Positions 12,641 through 26,640 of a stretch of DNA of 64,000 nucleotides are shown here, piece by piece. Within the stretch, counting starts at the first letter, position 1, and each line of letters opens with the position of its first letter. Origin of the DNA: Montifringilla adamsi (lineage: Eukaryota; Chordata; Aves; Passeriformes; Passeridae); the NCBI GenBank assembly GCA_017590115.1, contig JAGGNK010012114.1, positions 813,467 through 877,466 of the forward strand, read 5' to 3'. The position numbers were made by a program, and so were the translations under genes. Below the pieces are notes generated by a model. That model was not told where the DNA came from and made no database searches. It saw only the letters and a program-made list of their open reading frames with translations.

Positions 12641-15400
12641 GAAAGATGCTCTGTTCTGCAGGACTGTTATCAAAAAATGAGTTGGAAACTGTTTTAAATC
12701 TTGCTCCTGTTGAATAAGGAGCCCTTCAAAGCTTTGCCACAATAAATAAAGTTTTCAAAACACATAGAATCTAAAAGATATGTTTTAAGTCTCCCTGAAC
12801 TAAGCATTTCCCCCTTTCTTATTGTTATTAGAAAACAATAGCATGAAACTAATGTACACGTGATGATTAAATCAAAAGAGCACGCAAACAAAATAAACCC
12901 CACCATTTTAGAGTGGAGTTTCTTGTTTTAGATTCCTGTAGGTAGAAAAAAAAAAAAAATTCAGGGGAAAGGACACACAACACAGGAAAGTGGAAATGCA
13001 AATTGATATCACTACTATTCTCAAACAGAATGTCTCTATAGTGTACTGGGCAGCAACAAGCAATATGCCTTCAGCTGTCTACACTTCAATAATAGGAGAT
13101 AAAATGCATCTTCACTAAACCCTGAATATTACTATGTAGACATTTCTTGAGGTCCATTAAATTCTATTTGACATACATTAAAAAGATTTAATCACAGATG
13201 CCAGTCAGCTAACCAACCCATTAATCTAGCTGTTTTTCCTATGAAAATTGTATTTAAAAAGGTCTTTCCCCCCCCCAATTTAATTTAGTCATCCATTTAA
13301 ATTTCATGTATTTATCATGTAAATGTGCCTTATTTGCAAAAGAAAAGCTCAGGACTCAGTGAAATAAATAGTTATTTCATTAAAATGGATACAAAAAACC
13401 CTGTGATTAGGGTAATTAATTTGCACACTAAAAGCTATCTTTCTAGTTCAGATCATTAATATTGATGGTGTTCGATTTTGTTCTCAGTAATGTTCCTTGA
13501 AATACACTCAGAGCTGGCAAGCAAGGATGAAGAAGCAGCCGCTTAAACTCGAAATGAGGATTCAGTAAGCACTTGGCTACTTTCCCTCTTCCACCATTCA
13601 AAATTAATAACACAAAATCATGATGCCTGTGTCCCAAAGTGAACTGGATTATTTGGATTGTATGGGATTATGTGGTTCATCACAACGGAATCTTATTTAC
13701 ATATGCAGTTCTCACTGCATTTCTCTGACTTTATTTTCTTAATTGCAAAATAACATTAGCAGAGCTTATGTCTAGGTATTCATGCTGCTACACACATCAC
13801 TGCCAGATAACAAGGCAGAGTTTGCCAATACACTCTTTTGTCATTAGCTTTTCATCTGCATAATATGCAAATTGTGTTGAACAGTTTCCCAGTTTGAGTC
13901 CTTTCTGCCACAAGATTTAGTCAAGACTCATATTTTGATTTCCCATTGTACAGCAGATGTATTCCACAAAAGACCTTGCAGTAAAGGTGTCACATCACTG
14001 TTGTGCACTATCAATTACAGCTGTAGGCAAAGTGCTATGGAAACCAAGTTCTAGAAAAATTTCAGAGACATTATGCTGCCTGTGTCTACATACTCAGACG
14101 TACTTTGTGATGAAGAAGTCTGATGTGTACTGCAGTATGAGTGCTGTATGGTTTATTTGTAGAGACACATTATATGCTTGCATGATATATGACTTATTTC
14201 AATACTTATGTGAAATATTTACTTTCAGCTTGACTGCCCAGCCCAATCTCTGTTCATTTTTCATCTCTGGCACCTATTTGAAACCTCCAAGAATCATCAG
14301 AAAATTTCAATATTTTGAATACAAGTTAGCAAAATCACTTATTCACTCTTCACCATATATGGAGACCCTTATCCCTTTCCAAGGTCACATTTGGATAACT
14401 TTTGTCCTCGGTCAAAGACAGTTTTGTGTGATGGAAGCTTGTCTATAAACAATTTTTACTCATGAAGGATTAGAAAAATGCATCTTATCTTCTTAAGGAC
14501 AGTGTGTGATTTATGTCCAGTAAATTTAGTATATAGGAAACTCCATAATTATTATATTTATTTTACATACAGTCTGTACAGATATGTACATCTATATAGG
14601 GTTTTTTTCATAAAAGGTCACATGTTTAGATGTAATTTCAAATTTATTTTACAGCTTCATAATTCATGATTCTGTAATAATTTTCTCATTCTGAGTCCTT
14701 TAACAAGCATCGTATTTTCATTCTTGACTTTCCAGGCAGTCAGAACCAAAACCCATGAAGCAATTTTCAGGCTACAAGTGGTTAATTGTTCTGCAACTTA
14801 TATATCATATATAAGTAATATTCTAAAATACTAAAGGATTTAGAACCATTTACTTCTTCACAGTTTGTAAATTCAGTCATGGCTTCATTACCAATGAGTA
14901 AGAATTAATCCTCAGCTATTACAACAACATCTTTCTTTCTTTGTTTCTTTATGTTTGACCACAGTATCCAAAACCAACATGTGATTTAACAACCTGTATG
15001 TTGCACTGCTAGCAGCCAGACTTGCACCATGTGAAAATATGGACCCATCAAAAAACAGCATGCAGAATTACCAGCTGTCTTTAAAAAAAAATCCATGTGT
15101 TTACTATGCACAGGTATGTGCAACTATTTAAATGTAAACATATGTGTAAATTTATATATCTTTATATAAAAACCACTGTATTTTTCCACTTGTGCTGTAT
15201 TGAACTGAGAAGGTATGTCCAGTCTTTTAATTCCTACACTGTATGAATAACTGCATATGTACATATGTATGTTCCAAGAAAATACTGCGGTCTTTCAGAC
15301 TTCAAAAAATTTTATTTCCTGTGAGGAATTTGGCATTTGCCTAACTGCTCATCCTACTCATCTCATGCTTTTAAAATGTGAATTCCCAATGTCTCTCATT
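12641..15400. other. Unique non-coding DNA, no gene seen
   Basis: Contains a 163-codon open frame at 13957-14448 (plus). Its translation mixes C, F and Y without any domain or periodic pattern and is followed by another unrelated short frame, so I read it as a chance frame. Short A13 (12948-12959 region) and C9 (13268-13276 region) homopolymers are present. Confidence 0.6.
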
Positions 15401-15446
15401 AAAAAACAAACCAACCAAACAAACAAACAAAAACACCAAAAAAAAC
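15401..15446. repeat. (AAAC)n low-complexity tract
   Basis: AAAC and CCAA units with no T after the first bases on the plus strand, ending in an A8 run. Simple sequence without function visible. Confidence 0.8.
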
Positions 15447-18400
15447 CCATATGTATCCTCACAGTGAATAATGCAGCAAACACTGCATGATTCTTCTGCC
15501 ATGGAACTTGTTGAAGACCAATAATTCAGTTCAAAAAATAGGAACTCCTGTGTAAAGCACTGTGAATTTCTCTAACATATTTCACTATTATTTATTGCCA
15601 AAGGTACTTACAATAACATTTAACCATCCATGATTTAGAAAGGGCACGTCATAAGACAGGCTAATTTCTGTTCACTCTTGACAGTATCCATCACACTCTA
15701 GGTATCTGAACAATCATGATATTTTCTTAAGAATTTGTTTTTAACACCTGGTTTCTCTCTTATATACCTCGATATCAATCATAACTCAGGAGATAACATT
15801 CCTTATGCAGTAATGGAGATGGGTTTTGCATTTTTCTGGTGAGGACCCACTACCAACTTTACAGAAATTCAAACCCAGCATCGATGATTTGCGTGGCTTT
15901 TTTCCCCAGTTTTAGTGAACCTTATATGGAGACACATACATAGGCAGATTCCAGGGCTGAAGAATCTTAAAGGTAGCAGATGACTACTATGCCCACATGG
16001 AAAAACATCAGGAGAAAAATCTTTAATAACCCCCAAGTGTGAAGAATAAATAAATTTGTTTAAAGGTCTTCAAATGGAATTTTTGCATGAAATCTGTAGA
16101 AACAGAAGAAATTTATGCTTGACTTAGCCATTCTATTTTAACATTTTAATGATTTGTGTATATAATATGGGTGGTGTGTATTATCTTGAAAAAGATACTT
16201 TCATGAATCTCTAGAAGTCTCCATTAAAAAGTGTAGCTGCAATCAAAATATATTGCCTTTTGCCAACCCTTTCTTTTCTTTATTGTTTCATTGCCTGAAG
16301 CTTCTGACAAATTTTCTGGTCATTCTCCATTCTCCCTTTCATTCAGATATTGCTGTAATGTTTTTTAACTTCAATGTTACTACTGCTTTGAAATGCTGCT
16401 CTGTCTGGAATAGCTGTAAGAATTTTGAAAACCTTTTAAAATATTACATCAGATAAATTTAACAAAAATATGGTTTAAAAAAAATCTTTTCCATCCTATT
16501 CAACTATGAAACCCTGAAATATCACTACATTTAAGGCACAGTAATAAGAGAATGCCCTAAAAATGCTTCTGTTCTTAAAAGAGCGTATACACATTCCAGC
16601 TATGTAAAATAAACATTTCCCAAGTATGTTTATGAAAATCTAATTTAAAAGCAGTTTTATACAATACCTATCACCAGATTTACTCAGAGCTTTAGCAGCT
16701 AGTTCTTTCTTTAAAACAAACAAACAAAAAGCCCCAGTGAAATATTGAAGTGTTTTAAACCAATCCAAAGAATACTCCATGGTATTTTTTTTCATAACTT
16801 GATTCCTGAATTTCTTCAAGTGGTGTCCTCTGATGCATTGTAATAAAACAGTACTCATCCAAACAGCAACAACAGCAGTCAGCTTATAGCAACGTGCTAA
16901 TTAAAGAGAGGAACTCACCACAAATCTACTCCTTACTATTCATGGCAAGTGTACAGCAAATCACTTAGCTGTTTGTTTTTAAAATAGAAGCTTTTGTCTG
17001 TCTTGTTTGGAAAGACAGGCATGGGCTAAAAAGACTTTTACTAAAGCATGACATTGAAAAGACATTGCCCCGAGGTTTGGCTGAACAAAATGCTGAAACA
17101 TTTATACTTTAATGCTAGACGTTATTTTTTTTTCCCCCAGCTATTCACCTTTCATAATATGTTTCTTTTAATTCACTCCAAATCAACAGCTAGGAGAGTA
17201 GTGCAAGGAGTCTTCTAGGATATATTTTGTTCCAAGGAAAATGATAGGAAAAGCATGCTTACTAATTAAAATAAAGAGATCTCTGATGCTTGGCAGTTAA
17301 ACACTGTTCATCTTTATTAAGGCATGAGGAGAACAGCACTGCAAATAGTCAAGAAAACCATTAGTCTCTTGGGCTGCCCTGTAAATAACTGATTCATTGA
17401 AAACAATGCAGTGTGAAGAATGAGTGAGCTTTATGCCTAGAAATGCACAACACAGAGTACTTTGTATAATATAAAACGTAAAGAAAGAGAAGATTTTCAG
17501 CAACATATTAGGGAAGTTAACTGAAATGAGGGAAGAGTAAGAAAAATCATGGCATATCAAAATGTTCCACTAATCAACTAATTTAATAGTAATAATAATA
17601 AATTTAGAATTAATAATAATATAAAATATGGAAAGGTAAGCATATTGCTTCTCTTCAAATTCTTTTAGAATTTATTTTAAAATAGAACAACAAGCATATA
17701 TTATTATCCTCCTTGGAGATGAAAAAAATCAAACATCTAACTAGGCCAAAGATAAGACTTCCACTATTTTCTGAATTAGACTAAATTCATGGCGGTGTCT
17801 GAAGTTTTAATCTGAAGGGAGCAGATTTAGGGCAATCCTTACCATGTCTGAAATACCCCATTCCACTTAATGGAAAAGATGTCATTTACTGGCAAACAGA
17901 GAGGCAAATATTTTTGTGAGACAATTCTATCAGTTATGTATCTTTTCCTTAATAGTATCTACAGATTTTTCTGTTGTCTGTATGTAGCTCGGCATAGTTT
18001 TGTAGGAAAGTACATAATTCAAAAAGCTTTTGGCTCTGCATTTGTTCTTCACTCTCACCCCCACAATGGCAGTGGCTGGTACAATTCACATTTAGCTGGA
18101 ATTCCATTCCATTTGGCCATGGCCAAAGAGTCAAGGCTAGTGTCTGGTGCTGGCAAGCTGAACACAGGTCTCACTTCTATCATATATCCAACACAGAGTG
18201 GCTGCAGGACACTGATTTCTCTTTAAGTTTGCACCTGTTCATGCACATACCCTAACAGAATATCTATATCAGCTTTTAAATCTGTATTTATGCAATGTAA
18301 GATGTAAATATTGACCTTTACTTAAAGGACACATTGATTAAAAGCCACAAGAAAAGCAGAACAACACAGATAAAATGTGGAAATTGCTGGGGGATGAACA

Positions 18401-20980
18401 TTTTTAGGATGCAGGAAATACTCTTAGTGAGTATGTTACACTTAAAAGGGTTGAGTGGACTAGTGTGCAGCAACTAAGAGGAAAGCAAGAGCAATGCATG
18501 AAAAATAGCCATCAGCATTAATAGGAATCATTTAACAATGGGTAAAAAAATTCACAAAAAATTAATTAAATTCTGGGGGATTTTCCTCTCCTTGTTTCTT
18601 GAGGACAGAGTGTGTAACTGATGGAAGCAGAGAGCAGGGTGACTGAGAAATATTGTTAATTCTGCAGGCTGTCATTTGAACAGCACTTGGCCATGTAGCC
18701 GGGAGGGGAACGGGCAGTAGTTGGATCACCAACAGCACAAGACAATGAGTCTTGGCATCAATGGCTGTATATGATTCTAAATGTGTCTCTTCTGTTTGTT
18801 TTAGCATGATACAAAATGTGAATAAAGGTTTTCTAAAAACAGACAAATCAGCACAGAGAGTGGGAGGGGTGGGTGGAGCACATCCCACATTGCTGTTTAT
18901 AGAGGAAAAGTTTTTGGAAGATAGCAAAGAGAAGTCAGCGTCTTATACAATTTGCTGCAATGTTTCTGTTAAAAGAGCTTTGAATGCAGGCAAGGTTAAA
19001 GGCTAGGAGACAGGGAATTCAATCATCTTAACACTTACTGGTTTTCACAGAAACTTTAAATAATAGAAGTCTTCAAAGAAGTGTCCTCCTGGAGTATTAA
19101 TGCCTCTCTTGCTGTATCCAGAGCCTGTGTTACTCAAAATGAAAAATGTTTGGAAATCACATGCACCACTACAGTATGCAGTAATGAATATGAACAGAAA
19201 TAAACAGCAATGCTGTGTGCATGATGTGTACATGTCACTGAAAATAAACCTATATCCTATAACCACCCATATCTCTGAAACTGCATAAAATGTTGCTATT
19301 TACAACAATAAATAAATGTATTGTTAGTTGCTTTGCCTTGTAAAACACGCATCTGTGTTATGAGGGGAAGAAGAAATATCCTTCCTACTTGAAGCAGAAA
19401 GGTAATTTATGCAGAATTTCTGAGAACACTTATATTATAATATAATTTGATAAAACTTCCAAAAATACCTAACTGAACCAAACTGGTTCAACTTAATTTT
19501 AAAGTTTCCTTTATTAATCTTTATCTTGTAACAGGAATCTGTCCCTTGTATAACTGGATTTTAAAATACAAACAACCATAAAGCAAGATAGCAATTTGTG
19601 CATAACAGTGCAAGTTTTCTTCACTCCTTTCTGAAAGAGTGAAGAAAAAAATTATATTTGTTTGTTTCTCAACAAACAAGAAGACAGACAAGTGACTTTT
19701 GATCAGAGTCAACGAGAAATAAAGAATTTAAGTAAAACTGGAGGTGGACACATGATCAAAACTATGAGAGTCTTACAGACTGAGGCAACATGCATTAATA
19801 AAAAAGCATTTTCCAGCAAATACAAGCTGTGAAATGATGCTGGCAGAAATAAGTGTTACTATTGTCCTTTAACAGATCGAACACAAAGACACTACATTAA
19901 TTTTCCTTTTCATGTAAAACCTTTGACAGAAATTATGTATGGCACGAGGTCTACTTATAATATACTACACTTTTTCCAGCTTGATTTTATACTGGTCTCA
20001 GGCAGTGCACATTTAATGGAAGGAAACATAAGCTGTATGTACATATGAAGAAGTGCAAGAGAAAGAGGACTCAAAGAGCTGCTGGAAATTTTCCAATAAA
20101 TCGAAGTCCCTGTATATGAATGGCAGTTATCTATGTAACTATATCTCTACAGTTATCTATATGAGACATAATTTTCAAAAATCTATTATTTTCAGTAATC
20201 CCCAAATGATTAAAATCTTCTGCAAGGCTAGCAATTATGAAAAATTGCCTAAGTAGAATGCTGAGCTATGAAGAAAGAATTCTAAATGGAAGCACGTCTT
20301 TGAAAGCTGAAGATGGTTTTGCTAGATGTGGAAAAATGGAGCATCAAATGTTCCTTTTTGTAAATTTTTATTCTGTAATTATTTTTTATACTTGTTCTAT
20401 TCCAACCTGATCTACTAGCTTAAGAAGGATTGTTGACTGCAACATTTGTACAGCCCCTCTAAATTCCACATAAAAAAGAATTATACTGACTGCACAGGAA
20501 AACCAAAACTCTTAAGTTAAGAAACAGATGATGTAAAGGCTACAAGTCTTGTTATCGCTCCCAACAGGACACTTTGCACCAGAATTTTACTCAAAGAGAG
20601 CACTTGTTCCAGGCAACAGTATATCTTTCATTTCAGAATATTAAATTGTAAAAACTTAGTAAGGCTATAGAAATGGGATAAATTTTGTGTTGTATGTTTA
20701 TTCAGAACACATGCTCCCTTGTCACCCACAGGAGTAGAAAAGTTAATCTACATGGTAACAAGGCAGACCTTACACTACTGTGAACTCACTCCCCAAACTG
20801 CATCTTCATCTCGATTTCAGCAAAATGGTACGTGAGGCTGCAGTGTCTTATTCAGCAGTAAGAAATCCAGAAGGAGAGGCACAACAGGAAGAAATGGCAA
20901 GGTCTCTTCCCTTTTATTCTGCCACAGATCCCCTGGATGTGATGTTAAAAGAGGTGTTCTTTGGATTCTCTGGACTTCAA
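15447..20980. other. Unique non-coding DNA, no gene seen
   Basis: More than 5 kb without a recognised exon or interspersed repeat. Open frames reach 121 codons (18562-18927, minus) and 118 codons (17870-18226, plus) but lack domains. A perfect 14-base palindrome of A and T lies at 19431-19444. The stretch 17990-18150 is more GC-balanced than its neighbourhood, with no further clue. Confidence 0.6.
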
Positions 20981-21016
20981 AGCATATCCAAAAGCATATC
21001 CATTAGCATATCCATA
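20981..21016 (+). repeat. Three 12-bp tandem units (AGCATATCCAWW)
   Basis: Units at 20981-20992, 20993-21004 and 21005-21016 share AGCATATCCA and differ only in the last two bases (AA, TT, TA). They lie near the end of an 82-codon open frame and give it a repetitive S-I tail, which is a repeat artefact. A minisatellite seed or a clustered binding site are both possible. Confidence 0.85.
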
Positions 21017-22209
21017 ATCAATGCATAACCTCTTTCCAGTAGTAATAGTTTGTTTAAAAAGAAATCATAACATTGCGCACAAATATTGTGACATGATATC
21101 TCTATCTAATTTCAAAGTACCTGGGCACAAATGTGTCCTGAATTTCACCCTCTATACAGACAAAATGAAATAGCATCCTATATCTGTAATGGAAAAAAAA
21201 AGCATTCCAGATGCTCAACATGAAAGAAAATTTATGTTTCAGAAATTGTCATCCACATGTTAATGAGAAGTAAACATATTTTTAAAACAACTTTGGATAT
21301 CCTTCATGCCTCTTCATCTGTCCATAAGGAAAAGATATTTAACATTAATAGATAGATTTACAATTTGTACTAAAGATGAGTAGAGACTTATTTGGTTTAA
21401 AAAGAAAAATATAAAGACGACAGCACCCACTAATTGGACAAAATTCTCTGCAAATTTCATCTTCTATCTTTGAGCTTGAGTCATGTCCTTGTCTAGTAGG
21501 CTCTTCTGCAGAGCTCTTGACATGTGTGCTTAACTGGATAGGTTTGATTGTCATGATCTGGAAAAGTATGAAACGGATATGAAGTGACAAAGGTGATAGC
21601 TTACAGCATCTGGGGAACTGGATATGCCAAAACAATTAAGTAACAATGATTCAAAACCTGTCAGAGAAAACTGGTGAAAAAATAATTGGGATTAAATTGC
21701 ATAATAAGCAATAATCGGAAAACTGCCAAGGTGAAATACTTTTTAGAAAGGTAGAAGAGAAGACCCTGCACAGACTATTCTAAACACTTTTTTTTCAGTT
21801 TACTGGCAACAAGAAGGCACCAGTTCAGAGTATTTAAGGAATTTCTACACAACAGTATATTATGCGATATATGCAGGTATATGGCTCCTTCAGTCACATA
21901 TTATTCACAAATCCTAGTGTTTTTCAAGTGTCAGTTCCCTTCAAAGAATAGCTTCAGTAAGACCTGCTTACAGTGAGCCTTCTGGGGTGCAAGTGGGTTG
22001 GTAGCTGAGTTTTTACAGCTCAGTAAAAGTTGCCTGTACATTGGCAACTCAAAGTACAGAAATGCAGGCACAGCTGCATTTAAACAAGTATCATTTCAGG
22101 ACCTAAGTGTACCCTTCTTTCTACATTTCCTCTTTTATTCTCTTCCTGCATGACCTGGTTGTGTCAACTGGCCTGTGTTATCAAAAGTGAGTGGAAACAG
22201 CAGGACTCA
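21017..22209. other. Unique non-coding DNA, no gene seen
   Basis: No exon, RNA gene or repeat recognised; the longest open frame is 96 codons on the minus strand (21345-21635) with no domain. Confidence 0.6.
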
Positions 22210-22214
22210 CTGTA
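22210..22214. repeat. Putative target-site duplication, left (CTGTA)
   Basis: CTGTA here recurs at 22786-22790 on the other side of the ERVL-type LTR. Each copy is separated from the LTR terminus by one extra base, so the match is near-perfect rather than exact. Five-base duplications are usual for ERVL insertions. Confidence 0.55.
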
Positions 22215-22346
22215 ATCTTGTGGTTTAAGCCCAGTAGGAGATGAAACACGATGGAGCCCCTTGCTCAACCCCCCATCTCTTCCCATCCAACCTGCTAGAC
22301 TGGGGAGAAGAATCAAAGTAAAACTTGTATGTTGAGGTAAGAACAG

Positions 22347-22352
22347 TTTAAT
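22347..22352 (-). terminator. ERVL LTR polyadenylation signal (ATTAAA)
   Basis: ATTAAA on the minus strand, inside the LTR at the position where this family carries its polyadenylation hexamer, downstream of the TTA-rich segment. Confidence 0.6.
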
Positions 22353-22386
22353 AATTAAAAATTAAATAAAATACAATAAGAGTAAT

Positions 22387-22407
22387 ATTAATAATAATAA
22401 TAATAAT
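22387..22407. repeat. (AAT)n microsatellite within the ERVL LTR
   Basis: About six AAT units. The family's own LTR has a TTA-rich stretch in antisense at this place, so the microsatellite was most likely seeded by the retroviral sequence rather than arising independently. Confidence 0.75.
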
Positions 22408-22785
22408 GATGCTGTGAAAGTGATGCACAATGCAATTTCCCGCAATCCAGTGACAGATGCCAGGCTTGTCCTCCCTGAACCCAGTTCAGCCATGGTTCTG
22501 GGTGAAAATTCATGTACTGGGCACAATGTTCTGTGGTGTGGAATATTCCTCTGGCCAGTTTGGGTCACCTGTCCTGGCTAAGCTCCCTCCCAGTTTGTTT
22601 TATTGTATACTTCCTCACTGGCAGAGCAGAATATTACTTTTTAAAAAGTCCTTGCCTAAATATGACTTATCAAAAACCCAAAACATCAGTGTGTTGTTGA
22701 CATCATTCTTATTCTAAATCCAGAACACAGCTCTATAACAGCTACAGAGAAGAAATTAAGTCTAACCTAGCTGAAACCACGACAC

Positions 22786-22790
22786 CTGTA
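22786..22790. repeat. Putative target-site duplication, right (CTGTA)
   Basis: Partner of the CTGTA at 22210-22214, on the right side of the ERVL-type solo LTR. Confidence 0.55.
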
Positions 22791-25700
22791 GATGCTTCTG
22801 AAAGCAAAAAGACAAGTTTGAGGCACTGTCAAAGCTGAATGCACTGAAATACAATTCCACACGGACCAGGATTCCTGAAACTGTATGTGATGCAGATAGA
22901 TTTCTGAAATGTCAAATTAAATCACATATTTTGATATCAGCAAGTGAAAATAATCTTGAAATTACGAGTGTGCATGCAACAAGTCTAAGTTATTTGCTTT
23001 AACTAAGTCTCAAAAGGCAAGAAAGTATGTGTCTTAGACAATAACATTCAGAAAATGGACAAGTTGCTTACGAAAAAAGGTTGCTACAATATTCAGGGTA
23101 TTGAAAATCATGTGGTTTGAAAGACCATAGGAAGAGTAGGTAAACCATACAACTAATCATATTGCACCATGGACTTGGACTAAACTGTGGAGTCTTTAAG
23201 CAACTACAGTTTTAGCCAACTATCTAAAATTATTTTTTTTACAAAGAGGAAAGTAAATTATTACATTTACATCCGTATTATTAAACCAGTGTTGGGTGTC
23301 TCTCATTTTTCTTCAGAGTAGCTGTTACTCGCACTGACTGTGTTGAAACGTCTAACAAAGTTTTTGCCTTGCTATGCTGTATGCTGAGGTATTTTGTGAA
23401 GTCAGAACAAGATCTGTGTGGTTATGATGTTTGAGAGAGACTTAATAGCATGTTGATGCTCTGCATTTGGTCAAGTTCACTCTCACTCAGTGGTTACCCA
23501 CAATTCAAGGTAATAAATGACTGTAAGACAATGCAGAAAAAATACTGAAATTTCTCACTTAGTTCAGATTTCCTACATTTTTACAGATTAGAGAAATCCC
23601 CAAAGCACAGTTCTGGAAACCACATCATGGAAAAGCAGTACAGCACACAAGAAAATAATGTATTGTGTCTCGTGTCAGCAAACCCAATAATGGTGTGTGT
23701 ATAAGGGCAACATGGTTGTGTGTGTGAGAGAGAAGTGGCCAAATACCAATAAAGCATTCAAAAGTTTATGTTTTGCAAAAATCATTTCCAATTTCCTATG
23801 CATATCCATACAGATATCTTTGGTTAATCTGTATTTATGAAATGATCTGATAATATTGTCTCATAAACAAGACCTATTTTCACAGAAAGGCAGTATTAGG
23901 AGTGTAGACAGAGGGTGTGCATAGTGTGGTTTTATTCTGTAGATGAGTGGTCTCTGCATTTTCTCTGCATCTCACACTGTATCACTGGGTACTCACTCTA
24001 AGGCGTTATCAAAATTTTGGGTTTATAGAGAAGGAAACTCTAGTAAATACAGAGAGAGCCTTGTTAAAGTTGATTGGAACCCAAAAGGATTTTCTTGCAT
24101 TTGATCTTCATAGCACAACTAAATTAATATAGTTAAGATTAATGAGACAATTATTTTTGGCAGGATAGCAAACACATTCATTTAACTCGTGTCTTTTACA
24201 TATAAGTAACAAATTATCAGTATTTCTACCACAGACTGTTCCCAGTGAATTAATACTTGAGATTTTCAAGTAAATTCTAGGGTCAAAAGATATGTTGCAA
24301 AACTGGTCCTAATGGGAAGGGCTCAGTGTGAATAATTTTATAGAAATACCTCTCAGAAAATAATTTTAAGAAAAAACCCAAATAATTCTCTGTGTGCTGA
24401 AGGACTACATGAAGCTGCAAGCAGAAGTGCTGCAAAGTAGACACACAGCATCACACCTGGGGAGTTGAGACAGTACAGTCCCCCCCTTCAGCTTCCCCCC
24501 AGCACCAGGACTGGTGTGCCAGGTGCTGCTCCACCCAGAGCCTCCTGGTCCTCTGAGTCACATCTCCTGAAAGAGGGCAGGCAAGGCAGCAGCTCAGCCT
24601 GCAGGTTTCCTCTGTGTACCAGGCTCACCACAGGGCTGCTGTCGCTGCTGCTTTTCCCTTGCTAAGGTGACCTTACCCCAGACATTGCCCTGCATAATGC
24701 TGCTGTAAAAACCTACAAATGCTGGCTTTCTGCAAGGCAATGGGAACTTCAGTGAACTCTAACACTGGAGCTGAGAAATGGGAAGCATCCTGCAGGGAGG
24801 TGAAAATAACTGTGATGTCAAGCAAAGGTATTACTGGATCCACCTTTGTAAATTTGCATTTACTGAAGACCTCAGACTGGAGGAGAAACATCTGTTTCAA
24901 CTGGATAGGGTGCTCATAGTCTTGACATTAAAAACTGTATCATTCTAGGCTGAGGAGAAGTGAGAGACCCATCAGGATGTTTTTCGGAGCTTTAGTTATT
25001 AGAGTTAGTTAAACATGTTGACATTCCTGCTAAGAAAATACTATCAAATAATTTCATAGGGGAAAACAACAGTTAATGAAAGTGCAGTTAGTCTGGGCAC
25101 GGTTTCATGAAATGCCAGGCAGTTTAATAAGGGGCCAGCAAATGTCACAAAGTGAAGATGAATGTCATGATGGCATTTTCTCAGGCTAGAATTATTTGTG
25201 TTTCCTTCCCTCAATTCTGCATACCACATACAGTATTCAATAAACAATTGGAAAACATAAAAATTGGGGAAAATTTGTTGAGACCCACAAGCAGCACCCT
25301 GCATTTGATGTGCTCCATAGACAAGAAAATGAAAGTCATATAATGTGCCACATAAGAAGCTTATAAATTATTAACCATCAGTCTCTAAATGTCTAACTAG
25401 AAGTTACTTGTCAATTCCAGACAATTCCAGTGCATCTTTATATGAATTTTATTATTATTGTTTCATTTCTTTTTTTAAATTCAAATAGGAGTGAAAGCAT
25501 CCAAAAAATCCATCAGCAAATTTTCTCAGTGGCTAAACAACTGCAAGCAAAACTCCTTATGCTTGAATTGTGCTCAGTTTTCTGCCTTTTACAGTTAGAG
25601 AGAAAAAAAGTAGGGAATTTCTCTATGCAAAACATACCCAATGATTCTACCATTTTAGGGTATTGTCAAGCAAGCTAAAAAAGTCGTTAAGTGAAGTTGG

Positions 25701-26640
25701 TTTATCAAATATTGGCATTGTGTTTGATAATTATATATTTTGAAAAAAGCCCCAAATACAAGGTAGAAAAAATGTCCTTTTATTAGATCCTTTTCAGCAC
25801 ATTGAAAAGTATGAAACAGACAGCTCTTTGTCTTGAAAAAGGTGCAGATTTCAACTATCTTATCAGGCAACACTAAGGATATATAATTCCAAATAAAAGT
25901 CTTTCAGTATTCTGAGAAATCCTTTTGCTCTAAACTGTTTCTTTACTTTGTGTACAGAAGTAGAACAGTTTGTCAAATTCTCTGCAGAAATCTTTTTAGT
26001 TACCACAAAAAGTGTATTTTCTACAGAATTACTTGACTTCTCATATATGAGCAAAAATTAACTTGTCAAATTTTGTTCTTCAAAAAGGCCTTTTAGCTGA
26101 GTTAAATGTTTGTTTTGTGCAAAAGAATGAACAAACATCAGCTTGGAGTGATTGCACAGTAGTTACTTAGCCTGGCAAATGGCCGCAAAATGTCAGCTGA
26201 AATGAAAGACACACAGCCCTGGGCTTATCACAGAAAGTGCAGATGATTCATGTAGCATCGTAAATAAATAACACCGGTTTTGTGTTAAGGTAGGTTTAAC
26301 AGTAGAGGTTCTCTTTTCACCACCAGCTCATTTTGAAGCACCCATAATAGAAGCCTTACTGGTGACAGTGACATACAGCAAGATAAGGTATCCTGTCTTT
26401 AATGCTCATATTTCAAGGTCACAGAGTGTTACATTCCTAGCGAACGTGCAGAAACTCTATCAGATAGGACCTGCATTAATGGATCATCAAAATATTGATA
26501 GCAGATTCTCTTCCCCACCTGCAGGGAATGTTTAGCCTGGCTAGTAATTAAGCAGGGTAGGAAGGGGGGGGGTGTGGGTTTGGAGAGATGTCAATCATGA
26601 CTTGTCTATATTTGTCACAAAAATAAGGGGCAATTACTTG
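22791..26640. other. Unique non-coding DNA, no gene seen
   Basis: No exon or repeat recognised. The patch 24465-24670 is the most GC-rich of this half of the window (C-runs, CAGC and CTGCTG words) but has almost no CpG and no splice-site or domain evidence, so I do not call an exon. Other open frames are at most 86 codons. Confidence 0.6.

Larger units (their letters stand above)
22216..22784 (-). mobile_element. Solo LTR of an avian ERVL-type endogenous retrovirus
   Basis: On the minus strand the element reads from TGTCGTGGTTTC at its U3 start to a GGGCTTAAACCACAAG-like U5 end. Its internal order follows the abundant avian ERVL LTR: a block read on the plus strand as AAAACATCAGTGTGTTG (22680-22697), a cysteine-rich-looking promoter half, an AT-rich TTA-repeat segment and an ATTAAA polyadenylation signal (22347-22352). 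The place where the family usually has its TATA box (about 22508-22520) is altered, so the promoter is probably decayed. No gag, pol or env adjoins it, which fits recombination between two LTRs leaving a solo copy. Length 569 bp; the last terminal base pair at the left end is mutated (TC in place of TG on the plus strand). Family assignment is from memory and strong over the whole length. Confidence 0.9.

Noticed and set aside
13957..14448. 163-codon open frame, plus
   Set aside because: Translation looks random, with no domain or supporting context; probably a chance frame.
17870..18226. 118-codon open frame, plus
   Set aside because: No recognisable family and contradicted by an overlapping minus-strand frame at 17949-18134.
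24465..24670. GC-rich patch considered as a first exon
   Set aside because: Almost no CpG, no convincing splice donor or protein pattern.
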